This document shows positions 1-6,117 of a stretch of DNA of 8,632 nucleotides, piece by piece. The notes under the pieces are model-generated. The model did not search any database, was not told the origin of the DNA, and was given only the letters and a program-made list of their open reading frames with translations. The position numbers were made by a program, and so were the translations under genes. How positions within the stretch are numbered: the first letter of the stretch is position 1; every line of letters begins with the position of its first letter. This stretch comes from Sva-07 sp041685755 (GTDB taxonomy: Bacteria > Actinomycetota > Acidimicrobiia > Acidimicrobiales > Ilumatobacteraceae): the NCBI GenBank assembly GCA_041685755.1, contig JAWLFC010000117.1:1-8632 (forward strand). The letters run 5' to 3'.

Positions 1-803
1 TCCGGTGACGTCGCCGCCCACACCTGCGTCGCCGCTCCCTGCGGGATCGACTTGAACTGCATGCCACCGGATTCGCCGGCCTTCTCGGCACGCTCCTTCG
101 CCCGGGTCAGCATCTGCTGCATCAGGTCGTCGTTCAGGTGGCGACCGAGATTGGTCATGATCCCACCGGGATGCACGGAGAAGGCGAGCACGCCGTCGTC
201 GGCGAGACGACCCGCGAGGGCGAGCGCGTGCAGCGCGTTGGCCGACTTCGACCGGCCGTAGGAGGTCCACTCGTTGTACTCGGTGCGCTCGAAGTTGGGA
301 TCGTCGAGGTCGACGTCGGCGATGCCGTGCGCCGCCGACGACAGGTTGACGATCCGCGGTGCGTTCCCGGCGATGACCGCCGGGGTGAGCAGGCGGGTCA
401 GCTCGAAGTGGCCGAGGTGGTTCGTGCCGAACTGCATCTCGAAGCCGTCGGCGGTGTGACCGAACGGGCAGGCCATCACGCCGGCGTTGTTCATCAGCAC
501 GTCGATCGGCTCGCCGGCGTCGAGGAACCGAGCGGCGAAGGATCGGATGCTGGCGAGGTCGGCGAGATCGACGGTGTCGAGCGACAGCTCGGCGTCGGGC
601 ACCTCGGCGCGGATGCGGGCCGCTGCCTCGTCGTTCTTGGCGGGATCGCGCGCCAACATGAGCACCGACGCTCCATGGGCGGCGAGCGCTCGCGTCGACT
701 CCTCCCCCAGCCCGCTCGCCGCGCCGGTGACGACGACGCGCCGGCCGGACAGGTCGATCCCCTCGAGCACCTCGTCGGTCGTCGACTCGTGTGTGAACCC
801 CAT
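1..803 (-). CDS. Short-chain dehydrogenase/reductase, retinol-dehydrogenase-like (3' end beyond window)
   Basis: The gene starts with ATG at 803 and stays open to the left edge, giving 267 visible residues; relatives are usually about 300-320 aa, so a short C-terminus is missing. The Rossmann nucleotide-binding motif TGAASGLG lies at residues 26-33, NNAG at 105-108, the catalytic serine region NLSS at 153-156, and the YxxxK pair is Y182/K186 (YGRSK). The tail motif QGAATQVWAAT near 255-265 is typical of the WW-oxidoreductase/retinol-dehydrogenase-like branch. The family performs NAD(P)-dependent oxidation or reduction of alcohol/carbonyl groups; the substrate cannot be read from sequence. The start is fixed by a strong GGAGGTG Shine-Dalgarno at about 809-815. 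It lies 80 nt after the beta-propeller gene on the same strand, so it could be read through from the operon or have its own promoter (a TAnnnT-like TACGGT is seen at 823-828, with no good -35). Probably cytoplasmic; no signal peptide seen. Confidence 0.93.
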   Translation of the reverse strand, partial: MGFTHESTTDEVLEGIDLSGRRVVVTGAASGLGEESTRALAAHGASVLMLARDPAKNDEAAARIRAEVPDAELSLDTVDLADLASIRSFAARFLDAGEPIDVLMNNAGVMACPFGHTADGFEMQFGTNHLGHFELTRLLTPAVIAGNAPRIVNLSSAAHGIADVDLDDPNFERTEYNEWTSYGRSKSANALHALALAGRLADDGVLAFSVHPGGIMTNLGRHLNDDLMQQMLTRAKERAEKAGESGGMQFKSIPQGAATQVWAATSP

Positions 804-807
804 GCTG

Positions 808-815
808 ACACCTCC
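808..815 (-). promoter_or_regulatory. Strong ribosome binding site of the SDR gene
   Basis: On the minus strand the sequence reads GGAGGTGT immediately before AGC-ATG, with the GGAGG core 7 nt from the start codon. It is the best Shine-Dalgarno match in the window and decides the ATG at 803 as the start. It also suggests that the SDR is translated independently of the upstream beta-propeller gene, unlike the coupled genes before it. Confidence 0.75.
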
Positions 816-883
816 GGCGCCGACCGTACCGAGGCGACGCGGGCGAAGCGGCAGCGGAGGGCAGCCGAGATCCGACGCCCCGG

Positions 884-1774
884 TCAGGCCGGGCGGGTGA
901 CGATCATGCCGTTGCCCGACGTCGAGCGGGTGTCGAGCGCCACCAGCACCCGACCGTTGCCGAGTGCGGCGATGCCCTCCGGCTTCTCGGCCCCCTCGGG
1001 AAGATCCCAGATCTCGTCGAGGTCGCGGATCTCGTCGTCGTCGGGTCCGAGCGGATCGTCGAGGCCGAGCCGCCCGACCCGTTGGGACTTGTCGCTGAGC
1101 AGCCACAGGTCCCCCGCCGGGTCGGTGGCGATCGCGCTGACGTCGCCGAGCGCCTTCTTCGCCGACGACTTCAGTTTCCACATCGACAGCGGGACGAACT
1201 CGACGTCGCCACTGGGCGCCTGCCACTGCTCGTCGGACCCGAGGAGGTCGTCGCTCGACAGGCCCTGCGGGTCGGCACCGACCGGGCCGAACTCGATCAG
1301 CGCCCGCGGACGCTTCTCCTGCGCCACCAGGAGCCGGCCACCGCGGAGCAACACGAGGCCTTCGCCGCGTGACGACGCGTCATCCCACTGCCCGTCGAGC
1401 AGTGAACCCCTCGGTGCCGTGAGCCGGATCTCGGCGCGCAGCTCGCGGGTGACGGTGTCGGCGACGAGCACCACGGGCGGGTCCTCGCACATCAACGCCA
1501 CCAGCGACCCGCCGTCGACGGCGACCGCCTCGAATTGGCTGTCACCCGACGGAAGCGGCCAGCCCGGCAGAGCGGCGAGGTCGAGGACGGCCCAGTCGCC
1601 CAGGGAGCCGTCGTCGCCGACCCGGCCGACACCGACTTCGGCGGTGCGGTCGCCGACCACCAGCACCACCGGGCCATGATCCGTCTGTCGCACCGCGACG
1701 CCGGACGCCTCCACGACCGGGAGGTCGACCATCTCCACCAGGTCGAGTCGGCGCCGCTTGCCAGCCATCGGCAT
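884..1774 (-). CDS. SdiA-regulated-like / phytase-esterase-like beta-propeller protein
   Basis: A 296-aa protein if started at ATG 1774 (294 aa from the nearby ATG 1768; the two cannot be separated, as only a weak GACGGG precedes them). It has repeated beta-propeller-like blades. One contains SRGEGLVLL followed by LLVAQEKRPRALIEF (about residues 135-162). Another contains DVSAIATDPAGDLWLLSDKSQRV (about 211-233, a D-x-S-x-(I/L)-A and W-x-L-S-D pattern). A third contains KPEGIAALGNGRVLVALDT (about 264-282). This EGL / VxxE / SAIA-D / WLLSD / PEGIA order matches what is known of SdiA-regulated and esterase-like phytase propellers, whose biochemical role is poorly defined. No signal peptide or membrane segment is visible, so a cytosolic location is inferred. 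It begins 4 nt after the ABC ATPase stop, implying translational coupling and a role linked to that transporter. A longer in-frame upstream extension into the ATPase gene is open but unlikely to be real. Family assignment is moderate; function unknown. Confidence 0.8.
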   Translation of the reverse strand: MPMAGKRRRLDLVEMVDLPVVEASGVAVRQTDHGPVVLVVGDRTAEVGVGRVGDDGSLGDWAVLDLAALPGWPLPSGDSQFEAVAVDGGSLVALMCEDPPVVLVADTVTRELRAEIRLTAPRGSLLDGQWDDASSRGEGLVLLRGGRLLVAQEKRPRALIEFGPVGADPQGLSSDDLLGSDEQWQAPSGDVEFVPLSMWKLKSSAKKALGDVSAIATDPAGDLWLLSDKSQRVGRLGLDDPLGPDDDEIRDLDEIWDLPEGAEKPEGIAALGNGRVLVALDTRSTSGNGMIVTRPA

Positions 1775-1778
1775 CCCG

Positions 1779-2738
1779 TCAGTGCTTGTGCAGCACCTTC
1801 TCGCGGAACACGCGCGGGCTGTAGGCGGTGGCCACGACGTCGGTGGTGGCCCGCACCGACGCCGAGCGCGGGAAGCCGAGGAACGGGCCGAGCTCGCCGA
1901 AGTACTGGTCGGGGCCGAGCTTCGTGAGCAGTTCTTCCCCACCGTCGGCGAGGACGCGGATCACGTCGACCTTCCCCGACTTGATCACGTAGACGAGGTC
2001 GGCCGGGTCGCCCTGTTCGAAGATCGACTCGCCGGCGGCGAAGGTGACGTCGCGGGTCGCCCGCTCCTCGTGCTGGTCCGGCGGCACCATGTGCACGATC
2101 CGGTCGGCGATCGGCACCAGACGCGAGTCGTGCGTCGACACGACGATCATCCGACCGTCGTCGCGCAGGCCCTGCAGGAGCCGGATGATGGCTTCGGCCT
2201 GGATGTGATCGAGGTTGGCGGTCGGCTCGTCGGCGAGCAGCAGCGGCGGGTCGTGGCCGAGCCCGCGGGCCACGGCCACCCGCTGCATCTGTCCGCCCGA
2301 CAACTTGCTCGGCAGGTGGTGGGAGCGCTCGGCCAACCCGACCTGCTCGAGCAGTACGTCGGCGCGGGCGAACGCGTCCTTGCGACTGTGGCCCGTGAGC
2401 GTCAGGGGCACGGCGATGTTCTCACGAGCGGTCAGCGACGGGATCAGGTTGAACGCCTGGAACACGAAACCGATCTGCTCGCGTCGATAGGCGTCGAGCT
2501 CGGCGCCCTTCAGCGAGGTCACGTCGGTCGCTTCGAGCCGGATGCTGCCACCGGTGGGCGTGAGGATGCCGCCGAGACACGACAGCAGCGTGGTCTTTCC
2601 GCAACCCGACGGGCCGAGCAGCACGACGAGTTCGCCCGCCTGCGCCTGGAACGACAGGTTGTCGAGCGGCCGGATGGCGTAGCCGTCGTGGATGAACTCG
2701 ACGACGAGATCCTCGACGATGAGTGGTCCGACGGTCAT
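1779..2738 (-). CDS. ABC transporter ATPase (LolD/MacB/DevA type) with C-terminal cyclic-nucleotide-binding domain
   Basis: A 319-aa fusion. Residues 1-~222 are a full ABC ATPase of the family serving FtsX-type permeases: Walker A GPSGCGKT at 42-49, Q-loop Q94 in FVFQAFNLIPSLTARENIAVP, signature LSGGQ at 146-150, Walker B LLLADE at 166-171 and H-loop H203. Residues ~229-315 form a cyclic-nucleotide-binding domain: a beta-roll with GESIFEQGDPAD and VYVIKSGKVDV, then a phosphate-binding cassette in which E282 (FGEL) and R291 (PRSASVRA) are both kept with nine-residue spacing, as in functional cNMP sites. Stand-alone LolD/MacB ATPases are about 220-240 aa, so the CNBD is an addition. The ATG at 2738 overlaps the permease stop by four bases (ATGA), and a GGGAG Shine-Dalgarno lies at 2746-2750. 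It should power the adjacent permease at the inner face of the membrane. Inference: a cyclic nucleotide modulates ATPase activity or assembly. Confidence 0.95.
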   Translation of the reverse strand: MTVGPLIVEDLVVEFIHDGYAIRPLDNLSFQAQAGELVVLLGPSGCGKTTLLSCLGGILTPTGGSIRLEATDVTSLKGAELDAYRREQIGFVFQAFNLIPSLTARENIAVPLTLTGHSRKDAFARADVLLEQVGLAERSHHLPSKLSGGQMQRVAVARGLGHDPPLLLADEPTANLDHIQAEAIIRLLQGLRDDGRMIVVSTHDSRLVPIADRIVHMVPPDQHEERATRDVTFAAGESIFEQGDPADLVYVIKSGKVDVIRVLADGGEELLTKLGPDQYFGELGPFLGFPRSASVRATTDVVATAYSPRVFREKVLHKH

Positions 2739-3778
2739 GTTCCTGCTCCCGCGAATGCTTGCGACGGATCGGCTCTCAACACCTTGCGCATCCCGATCGC
2801 CCCGGCGGCGAGCGCCATCACGACCGCGAACACCGGCAGCTGCCAGAACGCCCGCGCCGGTACGGTCACCGGCAGCGGGAAACGTGGGGCGAGGAACAAC
2901 TGGGCGATCGCCGCCAGGGCCACCGCGCCGACGGCGATCAGGACGGCCTGCAGGGCGAGGCTTCCGAGCAACGAGCCGTTCGACGTCCCGACGGCCTTGA
3001 GCACGGCGAAGTCGCGCTGGCGGTCGAGGGCCGACAGGTAGACGACGGCGCCGACGATGATCGCGGCCACGATCCAGAGCAGGACCCGAACGAGATCGAT
3101 CGAGGCGATGGCGCCCTCCAGCGGCTGCAGTGTCTGGTCCACCACCTCGCCGGACGACAGCGACGCGAGACCGGCCGGAAGCGGCTCGAGCTCGCCGGCG
3201 ACCAGCACCGAGCTGATCACCTCGGTCGACGTGAACGCGAGCAGCTGGGCCTCGGGCAGCGTGAGATACGCGAAGGGGATGCCGGCGAGCACCGTGGTGT
3301 CCTCGGTGAGCCCGACCACGGTGAAGGGCTGGCCGGCAACCGTGACGTCGGCACCGACGCCGATGTCGAGCGAACGGTCGAGCACCACCTCGCCAGCGGC
3401 CTCGGGAGCCCGGCCGTCGACGATCCGCGGCGCTCCGAGCCCGCCGGATTCGAAGCCGACGAGCACGACCTCGTCCGGTTCGTCACCCTGGGCCACGCTC
3501 GAACGCGTGATCACCAGCGGCGCCTTCGTCGCTGCGTCCACGGCGTCCAACGCCGCTGCCGGCATCACCGACACCGACGTGAACGGCGCCGACACGCCCT
3601 CGGGCAGCACCCACTGGTCGGCACCGAACTGCTCGACGGCCTCGGCCGGCTCGAGGTTGAACTGGTTCACCAGACCGGTCATCACGAACAACAGTGCGAA
3701 CACCACCGCCCCGAGGATGGTCACCACGACGAACCGGGTCCGCCGATAGACGAGATCTCGAAAGGTCAACAACAGCAT
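2735..3778 (-). CDS. FtsX-family ABC transporter permease (MacB/LolC/DevC type)
   Basis: A 347-aa integral membrane protein with the classic topology: a short cytoplasmic N-terminus (LTFRDLVYRRTR), TM1 about residues 17-37, a large extracytoplasmic MacB-like core about 40-225 (residues 103-175, with DGRAPEAAGEVVLD and VAGQPFTVVGL, are typical), then three C-terminal helices at about 229-250, 272-296 and 311-330. The cytoplasmic stretch after TM2, LDRQRDFAVLKAVGTSNG (251-268), is the conserved FtsX coupling region that contacts the ATPase. Length and topology resemble DevC/LolC; such half-permeases normally dimerise. Known relatives move lipoproteins, glycolipids or peptides out of the membrane rather than importing solutes. 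ATG 3778 overlaps the patatin stop by one base (TGATG) and has a GGGAG Shine-Dalgarno at 3786-3790. The reading frame remains open far upstream to 4903, but that extension runs inside the patatin gene and gives low-complexity Arg-rich sequence, so it was rejected. No MacA/HlyD-type adaptor gene is in the window. Confidence 0.94.
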   Translation of the reverse strand: MLLLTFRDLVYRRTRFVVVTILGAVVFALLFVMTGLVNQFNLEPAEAVEQFGADQWVLPEGVSAPFTSVSVMPAAALDAVDAATKAPLVITRSSVAQGDEPDEVVLVGFESGGLGAPRIVDGRAPEAAGEVVLDRSLDIGVGADVTVAGQPFTVVGLTEDTTVLAGIPFAYLTLPEAQLLAFTSTEVISSVLVAGELEPLPAGLASLSSGEVVDQTLQPLEGAIASIDLVRVLLWIVAAIIVGAVVYLSALDRQRDFAVLKAVGTSNGSLLGSLALQAVLIAVGAVALAAIAQLFLAPRFPLPVTVPARAFWQLPVFAVVMALAAGAIGMRKVLRADPSQAFAGAGT

Positions 3779-5940
3779 CAGGTCACTCCCAGCTCGGATC
3801 GGGCGGCTGCCCAGGCCTTCACGGTCTCCACCGATGCTGCGTACCCGGCTTCGGCCACCTCGCGCGACCGCTCGAAATCGAGCAGGCCGACCCCGGGCAG
3901 GTGCATGGCGACGACGAGATCGATCGAGCCGTCCTCCATCGACGCCTTCTGGTTGCGCACGGCGCCGGTCAGCATGCTGCGCAGCAGCACCGACGTGACG
4001 CTGGGATAGATCGACTTCGAACGCTTGAGCGACGCTCCGAGCGCCGTGAACCCCGACACCGACAGGCCGTAGTCGTCGCGTGCCCGCGGGCCCTGGTCGG
4101 GGGCGACGTCGACGGCGATGATCGTGCCGATCGTGCTGTCGTCGCGCATCACCTCGAAGGGCATGTTGTTGAGCACTCCACCGTCGACGAGCAGGTCGCC
4201 GTCGAACGGAACCGGCGGCAGCACGCCGGGGATGGCCACGCTCGCTCTGACCGCGATGGCGGTGCTGCCGCGACGGTGCACTTCGAGCCGTGACTTCGTC
4301 AGGTTGGTCGACACGCAGTAGTAGGGCAACCAGAGGTCCTCGATGTCCCAGCCCCCGAAGGTCGCCTCGATGTTGCCGGTGATCCGCCGACCCTTGACGA
4401 TCGACACGATCGGCAGCGTGTAGTCGAGCAGCCGGTGGAACTGCTGCTCGGCCTGGGCGAGGAGCTCCTCGCCGTGCAGGTCGAGCGCGATCGCCGCAGC
4501 GATCACCGAACCCATCGAGCAACCGGCGACCTGGTCGACCGGTACGCCCTGCTCCTCCAGCGCCCGCAGCACCCCGAGGTGGGCGAACCCGCGAGCGCCA
4601 CCACCGCTGAGCACGAGGCCGTAGCCGTGGCCGCTGGCGAGGCGGGCGAGGCGGGCGACGTCGCTCGACGACCCGCTGCGGACGTGCACGACGTCGTCGA
4701 CGCTCGCCAGCTCGAGCAGCGACGCGGTGCGGCGCGGGCGGTCGGCCGAGGTGGGGTGCAGCACGGCGAGCATGCGGGCGACGTGACCGGCATCGGCGAT
4801 CGTGGCGAAGATCTCCGAGATCAGGGCCCGCTCGGCGGCATCGGGATTCGGCGAACAGACCACGACGACGCGGTCGGCCTGACGCAACGCCCGGCGCGTC
4901 CACGCCGTCATCTCGGAGTCGGTCTGCAGCACGACGTGGTCGTTGCCGACGTCGGCTTCGTGCATGAACTCCGCGAGGCGCGGTACACCGACGTTGTCGG
5001 TCGACGCCTGCGAGATCGCCGTTCGGTTGAGGACCCGGTCGACACGGTCGCTCGACAGGTGCTTCGTCGAGCCGAACCGGGCGATCTCGGCGGCCATCTC
5101 GGCGACCAGCGCGTCGGCGTCGCCCGGGGCGGTGACGGCGACCGTCAACGACGACGCCCGGTCGAACTTGCGCTGCGACGGGCTGCGCATCCGCGTGAGG
5201 ATCCGTCGCGTGACGTTGAGCATCATCGACGGCGAGGTGGCGACGAGCTCCTCGAACGTCGCCGTCGAGAACGACGCCAGGGTCGTGTCGCGCACGGCGC
5301 GGACGGTCGCCGAGCGCGGAGCGCGGTCGAGCAGGCCGAGTTCGCCGACGACCTCGCCGCGGCCGAGTTCGGCCACGAGACGTTCGTCGCCGTCGTCGAC
5401 GACGTGCACCGACACCCGGCCGCCGACGACGAAGTAGGCGGCGTCGGGCGCGTCACCCTGGCGGAACAGCACCTCGCCGGCCTCGAGCCGTCGCCAGCCG
5501 ACGCGGTCGACCACCTGCTGCACGAGCGCCTGGTCGGTGCTGCCCATCAGCTCGGCGACCATGGTCGCGACGTTCGTCCGGTCGACGCGTTCACGAGCCT
5601 CGTCGGAGACGCGGTCGGCCATCTCGGGGTGCCCGTTGAGCCAGTCCTCGAAATCGGCCCGTTCGATCTCGAGCACCTCGACCGGGCCCAGCGCTCGGAG
5701 CGTGGCCGTGCGCAGCCCGCCGGCGACGACGGTCACCTCGCCGATGACGTGGCCGGTCTCGACCGTGCCGACGACGACGTCGCCCTGGGGCGTCGACTTG
5801 GAGGCGGCCATGCGCCCCGACTCGATGAAGTACACCTTGTCGGCGGCGTCACCCTGCTCGACGAGCACCTGACCGTCGGCGAGCGACACCGAGCGCGCCC
5901 GCGGCGACAGGCTCTCGGTCAGTTCGGCCTCCAGCGTCAC
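3778..5940 (-). CDS. NTE-like patatin phospholipase/esterase with two N-terminal cyclic-nucleotide-binding domains
   Basis: A 720-aa multidomain protein. CNBD1 (about 10-120) has G67-E68 and R77-T78-A79; CNBD2 (about 140-245) has G199-E200-L201 and R209-S210-A211. Both keep the Glu/Arg pair of the phosphate-binding cassette. Residues about 264-435 are the poorly characterised middle region found between CNBDs and patatin domain in NTE-like proteins; it looks alpha/beta but no Walker A is seen. The patatin domain (about 440-620) has the oxyanion motif SGGGARG (445-451), nucleophile Ser475 in GCSMG (473-477) and catalytic Asp586 in VDGG (585-588), so it should be active. The family hydrolyses (lyso)phospholipids at the membrane face. 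No signal peptide or clear transmembrane helix is evident, unlike animal NTE with its N-terminal TM. The start is GTG at 5940, supported by GAGAAGGGGG at 5945-5954 and by CNBD1 beginning right after it. It is the first gene of the leftward operon and overlaps the permease gene by one base. Confidence 0.95.
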   Translation of the reverse strand: MTLEAELTESLSPRARSVSLADGQVLVEQGDAADKVYFIESGRMAASKSTPQGDVVVGTVETGHVIGEVTVVAGGLRTATLRALGPVEVLEIERADFEDWLNGHPEMADRVSDEARERVDRTNVATMVAELMGSTDQALVQQVVDRVGWRRLEAGEVLFRQGDAPDAAYFVVGGRVSVHVVDDGDERLVAELGRGEVVGELGLLDRAPRSATVRAVRDTTLASFSTATFEELVATSPSMMLNVTRRILTRMRSPSQRKFDRASSLTVAVTAPGDADALVAEMAAEIARFGSTKHLSSDRVDRVLNRTAISQASTDNVGVPRLAEFMHEADVGNDHVVLQTDSEMTAWTRRALRQADRVVVVCSPNPDAAERALISEIFATIADAGHVARMLAVLHPTSADRPRRTASLLELASVDDVVHVRSGSSSDVARLARLASGHGYGLVLSGGGARGFAHLGVLRALEEQGVPVDQVAGCSMGSVIAAAIALDLHGEELLAQAEQQFHRLLDYTLPIVSIVKGRRITGNIEATFGGWDIEDLWLPYYCVSTNLTKSRLEVHRRGSTAIAVRASVAIPGVLPPVPFDGDLLVDGGVLNNMPFEVMRDDSTIGTIIAVDVAPDQGPRARDDYGLSVSGFTALGASLKRSKSIYPSVTSVLLRSMLTGAVRNQKASMEDGSIDLVVAMHLPGVGLLDFERSREVAEAGYAASVETVKAWAAARSELGVT

Positions 5941-6117
5941 CCCGCCCCCTTCTCGTCGTCTGCAGCGCCTCCCCCGGACGCACCCGAGCCGACAGTAGCC
6001 ACATGTCCCACGCAGCCGAGAACTCCGCCGACTTCCCCCATCTCGTGATCAAGATGCGCACGGAGGCCGCGCCTCGTTCACGAGTTGGCGGGAGCACGAG
6101 CGGTAGGTTCGGCGGCG
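5941..6117. promoter_or_regulatory. Divergent intergenic promoter region between patatin operon and molybdenum hydroxylase gene
   Basis: This 177-bp gap separates two genes transcribed away from each other, so it must contain both promoters. Facing left, a TAnnnT-type -10 candidate TACTGT lies at 5992-5997 (minus strand) with only a weak TTCTCG -35 about 19 nt further up; this would give a leader of roughly 45 nt. Facing right, a TAnnnT hexamer TAGGTT lies at 6104-6109, ending eight bases before the ATG at 6118, which would give an almost leaderless transcript. No convincing operator palindrome was seen. The individual boxes are weak guesses; the existence of promoters here follows from gene orientation. 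Confidence 0.55.
5945..5954 (-). promoter_or_regulatory. Ribosome binding site selecting the GTG start of the patatin gene
   Basis: Minus strand reads GAGAAGGGGG, four bases before the GTG at 5940-5938 (about 6-8 nt from the usable AAGGGG core). No ATG lies in frame close by, and the protein immediately reads into CNBD1, so the GTG start is preferred. Confidence 0.6.

Noticed and set aside
884..1942. A longer 352-aa start for the beta-propeller protein
   Set aside because: It would overlap the CNBD coding part of the ATPase by over 160 nt and adds a Ser/Arg-rich stretch unlike a propeller. ATG 1774 or 1768 sits right after the ATPase stop.
2735..4903. A 722-aa reading of the permease extending back through the patatin gene
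   Set aside because: The extra N-terminal part overlaps the patatin catalytic domain in another frame and is Arg-rich noise. The ATG at 3778 has a Shine-Dalgarno and gives the normal FtsX length.
138..6048. Long plus-strand open frames (138-1679, 1758-3041, 2723-4009, 4435-6048) opposite the minus-strand operon
   Set aside because: All are mirror frames of well-supported genes, with Arg/His/Asp/Gly-rich low-complexity products and no domain.
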